This document shows positions 1-8,858 of a stretch of DNA of 64,000 nucleotides, piece after piece. Source of the stretch: Nocardia cyriacigeorgica (lineage in GTDB: Bacteria > Actinomycetota > Actinomycetes > Mycobacteriales > Mycobacteriaceae); contig NZ_JAAGUY010000027.1 in the NCBI RefSeq assembly GCF_010868145.1, positions 16,193-80,192 of the forward strand, in the 5' to 3' direction. Positions within the stretch are counted from its first letter, which is position 1. Each line of letters starts with the position of its first letter. A program made the position numbers and the translations under genes. The notes below the pieces were generated by a model that saw nothing but the letters and a program-made list of their open reading frames with translations, did no database searches and had not been told where the DNA came from.

Positions 1-105
1 CCCGCGATGACGTTTCAGCGGGCGGCGGCGCCGATCCAGCAGACCGTCCAACCAGGTGGCCGCTCGTCGTTGATCGGCATCCAGCCGGATCGAATTCGCT
101 TCCAT
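1..105 (-). CDS. N-terminal fragment of an unidentified protein
   Basis: Only the first 35 codons lie in the window; the gene runs off the left edge. It starts at the ATG complementary to 103-105, preceded by GGGAGGCG on its strand. The fragment is hydrophilic and Arg-rich, with a D-x-x-Q-x-x-A pattern followed by a leucine-rich helix. That pattern resembles the start of AFG1/ZapE-like ATPases, but no catalytic motif is visible, so this is a weak suggestion. It is divergent from the TetR gene at 251 and shares the palindrome at 121-136, so it may be that regulator's target. Confidence 0.4.
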   Translation of the reverse strand, partial: MEANSIRLDADQRRAATWLDGLLDRRRRPLKRHRG

Positions 106-120
106 CACGCCTCCCATTTC

Positions 121-136
121 CTCTACATTTGTAGAG
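121..136. promoter_or_regulatory. Palindromic TetR-type operator
   Basis: A perfect inverted repeat, CTCTACA and TGTAGAG separated by TT, lies between the divergent start codons at 105 (minus) and 251 (plus). Its position between a TetR gene and a divergent gene is typical of an autoregulatory TetR operator. Binding by the adjacent regulator is inferred. Confidence 0.6.
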
Positions 137-250
137 TAGCGGGTCGAGAAGCCCGGCAAGAGTTACCTTGACCACTGCACCCGCGACGGCCGCATGCGGT
201 TCCAGCACCGCACCTCGGAGACGGCACACAACGAAGACAGAAGGGCGACG

Positions 251-865
251 ATGTCCAGCACAGATCGGCGCATGCTCATCGTCGACGCCGCAATCGAACT
301 GGTCGCCGCCCAGGGCATTCGCGCGCTGACACACCGCGCCATCGATACCGCGATGGCGCTGGCCCCCGGTTCCACCTCGTATTACTTCCGCACGAAACGC
401 GCGCTGCTCGAGGCGATGGTCACCCACATCACCGAAGTCACTCGCGCCGATTTCGCCACCACGTTCACCGAGCTCCCGCCGACGGACCGCCCGCGTGAAG
501 TTGTGCTGAACGACATCGCCGAGGGTGTCGGCACCTGGCTGGACCGCATGCTGGCCCACCGCCGCGCCCATCTGGTGGTCCGCTACGCCCTCACCATCGA
601 ACTGAGCGCCGACCCCGAACTCCACAGCCGCCTCGTCGGCAGCCTCTTCTCCCAGCCCCGCGCCCGCGAACTGTTCGAGCACCTGGACGCCGAGGAACCC
701 GACACAACCGCCGCCGACTTCATCGCCGTCATCGAGGGCGCGACCTTCGACCGCCTCGCCGGAGCGCGGGCTGCCCTGCCGGCGGGCACACCCGCCAGTA
801 CCGCTCAGTTGACCGGCCTGCTCGCGGCCTACCTTCGCGGCGCGCTACCGGGCCGATCACCCTGA
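251..865 (+). CDS. TetR/AcrR family transcriptional regulator
   Basis: Probable DNA-binding repressor of 204 residues. Residues 8-55 form a TetR helix-turn-helix, with the turn and recognition helix around 30-50 ending in a Tyr-Tyr-Phe-x-x-Lys motif. The C-terminal ligand-binding region matches no specific ligand class that I recognise. ATG 251 was chosen over the upstream in-frame start at 194 because it places the HTH at the usual distance from the N-terminus and has AAGGGCG upstream. It faces the partial gene at the left edge across a perfect palindrome, so its likely targets are itself and that gene. Confidence 0.85.
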   Translation: MSSTDRRMLIVDAAIELVAAQGIRALTHRAIDTAMALAPGSTSYYFRTKRALLEAMVTHITEVTRADFATTFTELPPTDRPREVVLNDIAEGVGTWLDRMLAHRRAHLVVRYALTIELSADPELHSRLVGSLFSQPRARELFEHLDAEEPDTTAADFIAVIEGATFDRLAGARAALPAGTPASTAQLTGLLAAYLRGALPGRSP

Positions 866-909
866 CACTCCGGAATCCGGCCGATTGACACACCACGGGA
901 CGGCCGGGC

Positions 910-1314
910 TCACACTTCGACGACGTCGACCATGCTCTCCAACCCCCTGAAGTCGGCACCATTACGTGTGTACAGCGCGAGGCCACGAGCCGACGCGGTC
1001 GCCGCGATGAGAAGGTCCATTCGGCGCGGCATCGGATTGCGGCCCGCGGCGATGGTCAAAGCCACCAGAGTCCCGTATCGAGTCGCCGCAGACTCATCGA
1101 ACGGAAGCGGGTCGAACTCGACAATGGCCGCCGCCAACTGCTCGGTTCGGATTGCCCGCGAGGATGCGTCACGCGCCATGGCGACACCCTGTTGCAGCTC
1201 CGCCAGAGTGATCGCGGTGATCTCGGGCAGCACCGGCAGTACATCGGGATCCAGCACGCCGAGGTCCAGATATGTGCAGGTATCGAGGACACCCGTTTCC
1301 CGGCGGTCAGCCAC
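910..1314 (-). CDS. PIN-domain toxin (VapC-like ribonuclease)
   Basis: Probable toxin of a type II toxin-antitoxin pair; PIN proteins are Mg-dependent RNases. The metal-binding acidic residues of the fold are visible: Asp in LDTCTYLDL near the N-terminus, Glu in TLAELQQG, Asp in RRMDLLIAATA, and Asn/Asp in TRNGADF near the C-terminus. The GTG at 1314 overlaps the antitoxin stop by 8 nt, which fits translational coupling. An in-frame ATG at 1341 would add nine residues before the PIN fold and is less likely. At 134 residues it is the normal length for the family. The RNA target cannot be read from sequence. Confidence 0.85.
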   Translation of the reverse strand: MADRRETGVLDTCTYLDLGVLDPDVLPVLPEITAITLAELQQGVAMARDASSRAIRTEQLAAAIVEFDPLPFDESAATRYGTLVALTIAAGRNPMPRRMDLLIAATASARGLALYTRNGADFRGLESMVDVVEV

Positions 1315-1585
1315 GCGAGCGCTGCCACGGGTCGTCGTCATCGACGCGATCCTCGGTCCCGAAGAATTCGTCCGCCTCTTGCCGCATGGCCGCATAGTCG
1401 ACACGCGGCAATCGCCGATGCCGCGCAACCAGCTCATGTGCCGTTATCCGCCGCCGTCGAGCGACCGGCCGCACCTCGGCCACCTCGACCCCATTGCGGG
1501 TCACCACATACGTTTCACCGGCCTCGACCGCGTCCATAACAGCAGCCGAGTTGTTCCGTAGCTCACGCTGGGTGATCGTCTTCAT
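1307..1585 (-). CDS. Phd/YefM-type antitoxin
   Basis: Antitoxin of 92 residues upstream of and overlapping the PIN toxin. The N-terminus (MKTITQRELRNNSAAVMDAV...TYVVTRNG) is the Phd/YefM DNA-binding and dimerisation fold. The C-terminal part is charged, with an acidic tail (FFGTED...DDDD) likely to wrap the toxin. The ATG at 1585 was chosen because the conserved fold begins exactly there; upstream in-frame sequence is low-complexity. Such antitoxins usually repress their own operon, and a 12-bp inverted repeat lies 13 nt upstream of this start. Confidence 0.85.
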   Translation of the reverse strand: MKTITQRELRNNSAAVMDAVEAGETYVVTRNGVEVAEVRPVARRRRITAHELVARHRRLPRVDYAAMRQEADEFFGTEDRVDDDDPWQRSRG

Positions 1586-1597
1586 CCCACCAGTGTA

Positions 1598-1628
1598 GCC
1601 ACGTGTAGCACACCGGGCTACATGTGGC
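1598..1628. promoter_or_regulatory. Inverted-repeat operator of the toxin-antitoxin operon
   Basis: Arms GCCACGTGTAGC and GCTACATGTGGC form a 12-bp inverted repeat with one mismatch, separated by 7 nt, immediately upstream of the antitoxin start at 1585. A further GTGTAGC copy lies at 1593-1599. This is the expected architecture of a Phd-type autoregulatory operator; binding is inferred. Confidence 0.65.
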
Positions 1629-1715
1629 GGAACCACTGGGCCGCCAGTGACTCGGTCACCGGAGCGGTACCCAGTCGCGGCGATCGACGGCCACGCCGGG
1701 TACCGCACTGACAAC

Positions 1716-2897
1716 TCAGTTGGCGGACAACACCAACCCCGAGGTCGGGACGCCCGTGCCCGCGGTGACCACAATGTTGGTCAGGTCGTCGACTTGGTTG
1801 ACGGAGGTGCCACGAATCTGGCGGACGGCTTCGGCGATGCCGTTCATTCCGTGGATGTAGGCCTCACCGAGCTGGCCGCCGTGGGTGTTGAGGGGCAGGC
1901 GGCCGCCTAGTTCGATGGCGCCGTCGGCGATGAAGTCCTTGGCTTCGCCGCGGGCGCAGAAACCGAGCTCCTCCAGCTGCATCAGCACGAACGGGGTGAA
2001 GTGGTCGTAGAGGATGGCAGCCTGCATGTCCTCCGGACGCAGGCCGCTCTGCGACCACAGTTGGTCGCCGACCAGGCCCATTTCCGGGAGTCCGGTCATG
2101 GCATCGCGGTAGTAGCTGGTCATGACGTACTGGTCGGCGCCGCTGCCCTGGGCGGCAGCGGTGATGACGGCCGCGCGGTTGGGCAGATCCTTGGCCCGCT
2201 CCACACTCGTCACCACGATGGCCACGCCACCGTCGGACTCCTGGCAGCAGTCCAGCAGATGCAGTGGTTCGGCGATCCAGCGCGAATTCTGGTGATCCTC
2301 TAGCGTGATCGGCTTGCCGTAGAAGAAGGCATCCGGATTCACCGCGGCATGCTTACGGTCGGCGACGGCGACGCGGCCGAAATCGGCACTGGTGGCGCCA
2401 TATACGTGCATATACCGGCGCGCGACCATGGCGACCTGCGCGGCAGGCGTGCCGAGCCCCTGCGGGTACGACCAGCCCGCATCCACACCCGATGAGGTGG
2501 GCGCGGCCGCCAACGCGGTGGAGAACTGACCGAACCGCGACTCCGACCGCTCGTTGAACGCCCGGTACGCCACAACGACATCCGCCACACCGGTGGCCAC
2601 GGCCATGGCGGCCTGCTGCACCGTCGCACACGCCGCACCGCCGCCATAACCGATGTGGCTGAAGAACTTCAGCTGCGGAATACCCACCGCACGCGCGACC
2701 GCGGCCTGGGTGTTGGTGTCCATGGTGAAGGTGGTCAGGCCGTCGACATCGGCCGGTGTGAGCCCGGCGTCGGCGAGTGCCGCGGTGACCGCCTCGGCGG
2801 CCAGCCGAAGTTCGCTGCGGCCGGAGTTCTTGGAGAAGTCGGTGGCGCCGATACCCACGATCGCCGCCCGGCCCGACAGGGCCGACTGTGCACTCAT
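1716..2897 (-). CDS. ltp2: Ltp2-like thiolase-fold retro-aldolase (steroid side-chain cleavage)
   Basis: 393 residues of the thiolase/SCP-x fold (lipid-transfer protein family). In M. tuberculosis and Rhodococcus, Ltp2 with the DUF35 domain of ChsH2 performs the retro-aldol cleavage that ends cholesterol side-chain removal, giving a C19 steroid and propionyl-CoA. Visible features are the N-terminal VGIGATDFSK strand-loop, GGGAACATVQQAA and the C-terminal NTHGGQLGEAYIHGMNG segment. Last gene of a six-gene operon; its ATG immediately follows the chsH1 stop (TAGATG). Gene order fadE28-fadE29-chsH2-chsH1-ltp2 matches Rv3544c-Rv3540c, which makes the assignment strong. Confidence 0.92.
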   Translation of the reverse strand: MSAQSALSGRAAIVGIGATDFSKNSGRSELRLAAEAVTAALADAGLTPADVDGLTTFTMDTNTQAAVARAVGIPQLKFFSHIGYGGGAACATVQQAAMAVATGVADVVVAYRAFNERSESRFGQFSTALAAAPTSSGVDAGWSYPQGLGTPAAQVAMVARRYMHVYGATSADFGRVAVADRKHAAVNPDAFFYGKPITLEDHQNSRWIAEPLHLLDCCQESDGGVAIVVTSVERAKDLPNRAAVITAAAQGSGADQYVMTSYYRDAMTGLPEMGLVGDQLWSQSGLRPEDMQAAILYDHFTPFVLMQLEELGFCARGEAKDFIADGAIELGGRLPLNTHGGQLGEAYIHGMNGIAEAVRQIRGTSVNQVDDLTNIVVTAGTGVPTSGLVLSAN

Positions 2898-3323
2898 CTA
2901 GGCACCTGCTTCCGAAGGCCGAATGGCGATAACAGTGGTGGCGACGATGTGGTCACCGAGGCTGTCGCGCCCGGTGACGGCGATGTGGATGTCGTCGCCC
3001 TCGATGGCGGTCACCTTGCCGGTGAGGGTGAGGGTGTCGCCCGCGTAGAGCGGCACACCGAGGCGCAGCGCGATCTTCTTCACGACCGTGCGCGGGCCCG
3101 ACCAATCGGTGACGAAGCGCTGCACCAGACCGGTATCGGTGAGGATATTGACGAATATGTCCTTGGAGCCGCGCTCGACCGCCTTGTCACGGTCGTGGTG
3201 CACATCCTGGAAATCCCTTGTGGCAAGAGCGGAGCTGATGACGAAGGTGGGGTCCGCGTGGATCACCAGCTCCGGCAATTCGGTACCGACCGCGATGGTG
3301 GCCGGTTCGATGGTGGCGGTCAT
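2898..3323 (-). CDS. chsH1: MaoC-like hydratase subunit ChsH1
   Basis: 141-residue single hot-dog (MaoC-like) protein. In mycobacteria ChsH1 pairs with ChsH2 to hydrate the unsaturated C3 side chain of the steroid-CoA intermediate. Recognisable segments are FVISSALATRDFQDVHHDRDKA, with the hydratase Asp and His, and GVPLYAGDTLTLTGKV. Its ATG overlaps the chsH2 stop by 4 nt (ATGA) and its stop abuts the ltp2 start, so the three products are probably made in step and act as one complex. Confidence 0.9.
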   Translation of the reverse strand: MTATIEPATIAVGTELPELVIHADPTFVISSALATRDFQDVHHDRDKAVERGSKDIFVNILTDTGLVQRFVTDWSGPRTVVKKIALRLGVPLYAGDTLTLTGKVTAIEGDDIHIAVTGRDSLGDHIVATTVIAIRPSEAGA

Positions 3324-4270
3324 GCGTCGATCACCTTCCAGAACGGCAGGGCCGTCTCGTCGTCGAGTTTCTCGAAGTCCACCTGCACCGGCAGCCCGAC
3401 CTCGACCTTGTCGGGGTCGATCCCGCGGAGCTCACCGAGCATGCGCACGCCTTCGTCCAATTCGACGAGCGCCACCACGAACGGCAGCTGCCTGCCTGGC
3501 ACCTTCGGTGCGTGATGCACGACGTAGCTGAACACCGTGCCGCGGCCCGAGGCGACCCGATAGCCGGTCGGTTCGGACTTGTCCTGCCAGATCGCTGGGA
3601 TCGGCGGATGCCGCAAAGTGCCATCGGGCAGCTGCTGGATCCGCAGCTCGCCCACCAAGGTTCCGGCCCAGAAGAATTCGGTATCCCGCGAGACCAGTGG
3701 CCGCACCCGGTTGGCGGTGTCGGGCTCCGGCTCCTTGGCGTGGGTACCGGTGCCGGGCGCGAACTTCAGCATGCGGAACAGCATTTCGGTGACCAGCTCG
3801 TCACCGACGTACCAGCGCGTCTGGAAGGTGATGAACCAGCCCTCGCCGAGCCCGGTGCGCTTGGGCCCGGTGATATCGGTGAGCGCACTGGTGACGGTGA
3901 CCCGCTCCCCCGGCACCAGGTACCGGTGATAGGTCTGCTCACAGTTGGTGCCGACGATCGAAGTGAAACCTGCCTCGTCGAGCAGCTCGATGGTGGCGTT
4001 CATCGGGTCATCGGCGGCACGCTGACCGTGCAAGCCGGGCATGGTCCACACCTGCGCCATCGCGGGCGGGGCGACGATGCCCGCGAAACCCGCAGCGCGG
4101 GCGGCCTCCTCGTCGGCGTAGATCGGGTTGTTGTCGCCGATCGCCTCCAGCCAGTTGTTGATCATCGGCTGGTTCACCGGGTCGCGGCCCGCGCGATGCG
4201 AGGACTCGCCCGTCGCGATGATCCGCTCGCCGGCCGCGGTGATCTGTTCCGGAGTGAGTGTTTCCGGCAC
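3320..4270 (-). CDS. chsH2: ChsH2: MaoC-like hydratase subunit fused to a DUF35 domain
   Basis: 316 residues, close to the 311 of M. tuberculosis ChsH2. Residues 1-175 are a MaoC-like hot-dog (NWLEAIGDNNPIYADEEAA, then GFAGIVAPPAM). About 190-316 is a DUF35 OB-fold (ILRQ-like GELRIQQLPDGTLRHPP; FSYVVHHAPKVPG). The MaoC half pairs with ChsH1 for hydration and the DUF35 half docks Ltp2. The GTG at 4270 is preceded by AAAGGAGCAG. It is 24 nt downstream of fadE29. No zinc-finger cysteines are seen in the DUF35 linker, unlike many archaeal DUF35 proteins. Confidence 0.92.
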   Translation of the reverse strand: MPETLTPEQITAAGERIIATGESSHRAGRDPVNQPMINNWLEAIGDNNPIYADEEAARAAGFAGIVAPPAMAQVWTMPGLHGQRAADDPMNATIELLDEAGFTSIVGTNCEQTYHRYLVPGERVTVTSALTDITGPKRTGLGEGWFITFQTRWYVGDELVTEMLFRMLKFAPGTGTHAKEPEPDTANRVRPLVSRDTEFFWAGTLVGELRIQQLPDGTLRHPPIPAIWQDKSEPTGYRVASGRGTVFSYVVHHAPKVPGRQLPFVVALVELDEGVRMLGELRGIDPDKVEVGLPVQVDFEKLDDETALPFWKVIDA

Positions 4271-4294
4271 GCGCTGCTCCTTTGTTCTCGTTGG

Positions 4295-5458
4295 CTATCT
4301 CGGCACGCGCGGCAGGCGCAGACCGGCGGAGGCGACGAGTTCACGCATGACCTCGTTGACGCCGCCACCGAAGGTGACGACCAGGTTCTGTTTGGTGCGC
4401 CGGTCCAGCCAGGTCAGCAGTTCGGCGGTGGCCGGTTCGGCGGGATCTCCGTAGCGGCCGACGATCTCCTCCACCAGCCGCCCCGCTTCCTGGAGCGATT
4501 CGGTGGAGTAGATCTTGGTGGCGGAAGCGTCCGCGATGACCTGGGATTCATCGCCGCTGCCGTGGGTGGCGGCGACCTGCCAGTTCAACAGTTCATTCAG
4601 CCGCACCATGGCGTGGATGCGGCCGAGGGAGCGTCGGATGTCGGGCTCGTCGAGCAGGCCGAGCGGGCGAGCCCACTGGACGACCTTGTCGTAGAGCTGC
4701 TCGATCTTGCCGGACGGTCCGAGGCTGACCCGCTCGTGGTTGAGCTGGGTCGTGATCAGCTTCCAGCCCCGATTCTCCTCGCCGACCAGCATGTTCGCCG
4801 GGACGCGGACACTGTCGAAATAGGTGGCGTTGGTGTGGTGGGCGCCGTCACAGGTGATGATCGGCGTCCAGGAGTAGCCGGGGTCCTTGGTGTCGGCGAT
4901 CAGGATCGTGATGCCGCGATGGCGTGATTCCACCGATCCGGTGCGGCAGGCCAGCCAGACGTAGTCGGCCTCATGCGCGCCGGTGGTGAAGATCTTCTGC
5001 CCGTTGACGATCCAATCGCCTGACTCGTCACGCACCGCGCTGGTGCGCAACGACGCCAGATCGGTACCGGCCTCCGGTTCGGAGTAGCCGATGGCGAAAT
5101 GGATGTCACCGGACAGGATGCCGGGCAGGAACTTCTGCTTCTGTTCCTCGGTACCGAACTGCTGCAACGTCGGGCCGACGGTCAGCAGAGTGACCAGCGG
5201 CAACGGCACATCGGCACGGACGGCCTCGTTGAAGAAGATCTGCTGCTCGACCGGGCCGAAACCCTGGCCGCCGTACTCCTTTGGCCAGCCGACACCGAGC
5301 CAGCCATCGCGGCCCATCCGGCGCACCACCTCGCGGTAGGCGTCGCCGTGCCGGTTCACCGCCATGGCGGCTTCTTCTTCCGGGGTGACGAGATCGGCGA
5401 AGTAGGAACGCAATTCGTCGCGCAGCCGCCGCTGCTCGACGGTCAGATCGATGAACAT
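4295..5458 (-). CDS. fadE29: Acyl-CoA dehydrogenase FadE29 (ChsE2 subunit)
   Basis: 387 residues, the same length as M. tuberculosis FadE29. FAD-dependent dehydrogenase subunit; with FadE28 it forms the alpha2beta2 ChsE1-ChsE2 enzyme acting on the propionyl-CoA side chain of cholesterol. Full N-terminal helical, middle beta (AIGYSEPEAGTDLASLRT) and C-terminal domains are present. Start ATG 5458 lies inside the last 16 nt of fadE28; a much longer frame continues upstream to 5923, but it only shadows fadE28. The overlap argues for coupled synthesis of the two subunits. Confidence 0.92.
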   Translation of the reverse strand: MFIDLTVEQRRLRDELRSYFADLVTPEEEAAMAVNRHGDAYREVVRRMGRDGWLGVGWPKEYGGQGFGPVEQQIFFNEAVRADVPLPLVTLLTVGPTLQQFGTEEQKQKFLPGILSGDIHFAIGYSEPEAGTDLASLRTSAVRDESGDWIVNGQKIFTTGAHEADYVWLACRTGSVESRHRGITILIADTKDPGYSWTPIITCDGAHHTNATYFDSVRVPANMLVGEENRGWKLITTQLNHERVSLGPSGKIEQLYDKVVQWARPLGLLDEPDIRRSLGRIHAMVRLNELLNWQVAATHGSGDESQVIADASATKIYSTESLQEAGRLVEEIVGRYGDPAEPATAELLTWLDRRTKQNLVVTFGGGVNEVMRELVASAGLRLPRVPR

Positions 5459-6504
5459 CTGGCCCCCAATCGGTCGAGGCGCAGGGACTCCCCGCCCAGC
5501 CAGCGGGCGATGTCTTTGGCCTGGGAGTAGTAACGGTGCATCGAATGCGTCACGTCGACGCCGATACCACCGTGCAGGTGATGGCACTTCTGCATGACGC
5601 GCGGCAGTTCCGCGGCCACGGTGTAGGCGAGTACATCCAGATCGTCGTCGATCCTTGACTCGTGTTCGGGACTCGGTTCTTCCTGAGCCAGCGCCCAGTT
5701 CGCGGAGACGGCGGCGGCATGCAGGGTGCGCGAAACCACGTAGATGTCCGCGATCTGCTGGGCCACCGCCTGGAACTCCGCCAGCGGCCTGCCGAACTGC
5801 TGACGAGTGCGCACATGCTCGGCGGTGAGCTTCAGCGCGCCATCCAGCAGGCCGTCGGCGACGGCTCCGATCGAGGCCAGCGCCGACCGATGCAGATCGG
5901 CGAGACCCTCGGGCAGCAACCAATCGGCCGGAATCTCGACCGAATCGAACCGCAGGGTGAATTCGGGCATCGCCCCGGAGACCGGTGATGCGGTGCGGGT
6001 GATGCCGTCCGCACCGGAATCCACCACGGCCACACCGGCATCGGTGGGCACCAGGATCCAGCGCGCCTGCTCGGCGTAGGGCACACCGACCTTGTGACCG
6101 GTGATGCGCACCTTGCCGCCATCGGCGACGGCCTCGGTCTCCGGCTTCGTCGTGAAGGGGGCACCCGGCTCGTGTAAGGCCGCCGTCAGGATGGCGCCCT
6201 CCGCAACCGCGGGGAACACCGCCTCCGCCACCGAATCCGGTGCACCGAGCAAGGCGAGCACGCCGAACCCGAAGGTCGGCAAGGCAGGCACCGCGACGGC
6301 GTCGGTGGCCAGTTCGGTCAGCAGCACCGAAACCGCGGCCACGCCCATCTCGTCACCACCGAAACGCTCCGGCAGGGCCACCGCGGGCAGCCCGGTATCC
6401 ACCAGGGGCTGCCACAATTCGACGTCGCGTGCCGATTCACGCTCCAGCAAACTCACGACGACCTCGGCCACGGCGTCCTGGGCCTCGTCTCTGGTGAAGT
6501 CCAC
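5443..6504 (-). CDS. fadE28: Acyl-CoA dehydrogenase FadE28 (ChsE1 subunit)
   Basis: 353 residues. Partner of FadE29 in the heterotetrameric side-chain dehydrogenase of cholesterol catabolism. The sequence is a short, diverged acyl-CoA dehydrogenase (VSLLERESARDVELW...; AEHVRTRQQFGRPLAEFQAVAQQIAD), consistent with the ChsE1-type subunit. The GTG at 6504 is preferred because GGAG lies 8 nt upstream; a GTG 13 codons earlier (6543) has no visible ribosome-binding site. It lies 60 nt downstream of fadE34 and overlaps fadE29 by 16 nt. Confidence 0.9.
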   Translation of the reverse strand: MDFTRDEAQDAVAEVVVSLLERESARDVELWQPLVDTGLPAVALPERFGGDEMGVAAVSVLLTELATDAVAVPALPTFGFGVLALLGAPDSVAEAVFPAVAEGAILTAALHEPGAPFTTKPETEAVADGGKVRITGHKVGVPYAEQARWILVPTDAGVAVVDSGADGITRTASPVSGAMPEFTLRFDSVEIPADWLLPEGLADLHRSALASIGAVADGLLDGALKLTAEHVRTRQQFGRPLAEFQAVAQQIADIYVVSRTLHAAAVSANWALAQEEPSPEHESRIDDDLDVLAYTVAAELPRVMQKCHHLHGGIGVDVTHSMHRYYSQAKDIARWLGGESLRLDRLGARCSSI

Positions 6505-6564
6505 GCTTATCTCCAGTCGTTCGTACTCGAAGCCCAAGGCCACATGTGCTGTTCGCGCATCCGG

Positions 6565-8823
6565 CTACCCCGCATCCCGCGGCAGCCCGAGGATCCGCTC
6601 ACCGGCGAGGGTCAGCAGGATCTGCTCGGTGCCGCCAGCGATCGACAGGCAGCGGGTGAGCAGGAACTCTTTGGTCGCCTCGGTCTCCAGCGCGCCTGCC
6701 GCGCCCGTCACTTCGACAGCGAATTCGGCGACGGCCTGCCGGTGGCGCACACCGACGAGCTTGCGCACGCTGCTCTGCGGGCCCGCGTCGGCGCCGGCCA
6801 GAATCCGCGCCGCACCCCGCTGCTCCAGCAGCAGACCGGCGATCGCGTCGGCGACGAAACCGCCGAGACGATCATTGATCAACTCGGCGCCAGGGCCGGT
6901 CGCGGGAAGTTTGTCGACGAGTTCCTCGAGCACCTGGCCGATACCCTTGCCGCCCATCGCGATCCGCTCGGCAGACAGGGTGGAGCGGGAGATCTTCCAG
7001 CCGTTGCCGAGTGCGCCGACCACGCACTCGTCGGGCACGAAGACATCGTCGAGGAAGACCTCGCTGAACTTCGCCTCACCGGTGATCTGCACCAGCGGAC
7101 GGATCTCGATGCCCGCGCTGCGCATATCCACCAGGAAGTAGCTGATGCCCTTGTGCTTGGGCGCCTCCGGATCGGTGCGGGCCAGACAGATGCCCCAGTT
7201 GGCGGCGTCGGCCAGCGAGGTCCATACCTTCTGGCCGCGCAGCATCCAGCCACCGTCGACCTTGGTGGCGGTGGTGCGCAATGCGGCGAGATCGGAACCG
7301 GCCCCCGGCTCGCTGAACAGCTGACACCAGATGACGTCGCCGTGCAGGGTCGGCCAGACGAACCGCTCGATCTGCTCGGGGGTGCCGTGTTGCAGCAGGG
7401 TGGGCACCGCCCAGCCGCCGATCGCCAGATCCGGCGCCTCCAGTCCGGCGCGGGCGAGTTCCTCGGAGATGACCAAACCCGTCATCGGGTCGGCGCCGCG
7501 GCCGTAGGGCGTTGGCCAGTGCGGCATGGCCAGGCCGGCCTCGACGAGGGCCGTGTGCTGTTGCTCGATGGGCAGTGCCGCGATCTTGGCGACCTCGGCG
7601 GCGAGGCCGCTGACCGCCTCGCCCGTTTCCAGCGAAACAGCGGCGACGTTGCCGACAGCCGCCGCCACACCCACCGCGGCGCCGATCCCTTCACCGGACG
7701 ATCCGGTGTCGGCGGCCACGTCGGCGAGGATGCGATCGGCACCGGTGGTCCGGCGTGCACCCGCCCTTGTGAGTTCGGTGACGCGGGCGCGCCAGTACCC
7801 GGCGCCGCCGAGCAACTGCCGCAGCGCCACCGCGCGGCGCAGGTAGAAGTGGGCGTCGTGCTCCCAGGTGAAGCCGATGCCGCCGAGGACCTGGATACAG
7901 TCCTTGGCGGTGTCGACCGCGGCGTCGAGCGAGATGGCGGCGGCGATGGCCGTGGCGATCGGGAGTTCGGCGCCGGAACCGGCACGAGCATCGTCGGCGG
8001 CCGCGGCGGCGTCGGCGGCGGCCGCGCGGATCAGTTCGGTCCGGCACAGCATCCACGCGCAGATGTGCTTGACGGCCTGGAAGGTGCCGATCACCTTGCC
8101 GAACTGCTCGCGCACCTTGGCGTATTCGACCGCGGTCTCCAGGCACCAGCCGGCCACACCGGCCAGTTCGGCGGTGGCCAGCAGCACGATCAGGTCTTCG
8201 ACGGCGAAGGCGGGCGCGAACACGTCGGCGGTGGGCACCGGCACATCGGCACAGCGCACCCGGGCCAGCGGGGTGCTCGGGTCCAGCGGCTCCAGCGGTT
8301 CGATGGTCAGACCCTCGGCGTCGGCGGGAACCAGACACCAGCGCGAACCGTCGGCAACGCGCACCGGCAGCAGCACCGCGGTGCCGGGGGCGGCGCCGAG
8401 CACCGTCTCCCAGACGCCGGTGAGCACCAGGTCGCCGTTCGCGCTCTCCCGTACGGGTGCGACAGCGGCTAAAGTGCTTCCCGACTCGACAACGGTGTCG
8501 AGCGCGACACCGCACGGCTGTTCCTCGTCCAGTCGTCCGCCGGTCACCACACCGGCCAACGCGGTGGTGAGCACCGGTCCGCCGACCAGATCGTGCGCGG
8601 CCTGCTCTACCAGCACGGCGAGATCAGTGATCGATCCACCCGCGCCGCCCGCATGCTCGTCGACCGCGACCTGGAAGATCCCGAGTTCGGTCAGCGGACC
8701 CCAGTACGTGCGCCAGAAGCCGGTCGTGTCGTCCCGCATTGTTGCAATCGGACGTACCGCTGCAGCCCATCCGCTCATCGACTCCTGAACGGCTTTATGC
8801 TCGTCAGTGGTGGCGATGGTCAC
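6565..8823 (-). CDS. fadE34: Two-module acyl-CoA dehydrogenase, FadE34-like (ChsE3)
   Basis: 752 residues comprising two tandem acyl-CoA dehydrogenase folds, like M. tuberculosis FadE34 (ChsE3), which acts on the five-carbon cholesterol side chain. The first half carries the signature YAKVREQFGKVIGTFQAVKH (about residues 225-245). The second half has a full FAD/substrate module (CQLFSEPGAGSDLAALRTTA; CLSIAGGTEQILLTLAGERILG). Start is GTG 8823; a nearby ATG at 8830 is out of frame. It is divergent from kstR with the KstR operator in between, as in Rv3573c-Rv3574, but here it also leads the fadE28-ltp2 operon. Confidence 0.9.
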   Translation of the reverse strand: MTIATTDEHKAVQESMSGWAAAVRPIATMRDDTTGFWRTYWGPLTELGIFQVAVDEHAGGAGGSITDLAVLVEQAAHDLVGGPVLTTALAGVVTGGRLDEEQPCGVALDTVVESGSTLAAVAPVRESANGDLVLTGVWETVLGAAPGTAVLLPVRVADGSRWCLVPADAEGLTIEPLEPLDPSTPLARVRCADVPVPTADVFAPAFAVEDLIVLLATAELAGVAGWCLETAVEYAKVREQFGKVIGTFQAVKHICAWMLCRTELIRAAAADAAAAADDARAGSGAELPIATAIAAAISLDAAVDTAKDCIQVLGGIGFTWEHDAHFYLRRAVALRQLLGGAGYWRARVTELTRAGARRTTGADRILADVAADTGSSGEGIGAAVGVAAAVGNVAAVSLETGEAVSGLAAEVAKIAALPIEQQHTALVEAGLAMPHWPTPYGRGADPMTGLVISEELARAGLEAPDLAIGGWAVPTLLQHGTPEQIERFVWPTLHGDVIWCQLFSEPGAGSDLAALRTTATKVDGGWMLRGQKVWTSLADAANWGICLARTDPEAPKHKGISYFLVDMRSAGIEIRPLVQITGEAKFSEVFLDDVFVPDECVVGALGNGWKISRSTLSAERIAMGGKGIGQVLEELVDKLPATGPGAELINDRLGGFVADAIAGLLLEQRGAARILAGADAGPQSSVRKLVGVRHRQAVAEFAVEVTGAAGALETEATKEFLLTRCLSIAGGTEQILLTLAGERILGLPRDAG

Positions 8824-8858
8824 AGTACATACCGCCTTTCCGGCGTGACTCCCACACC

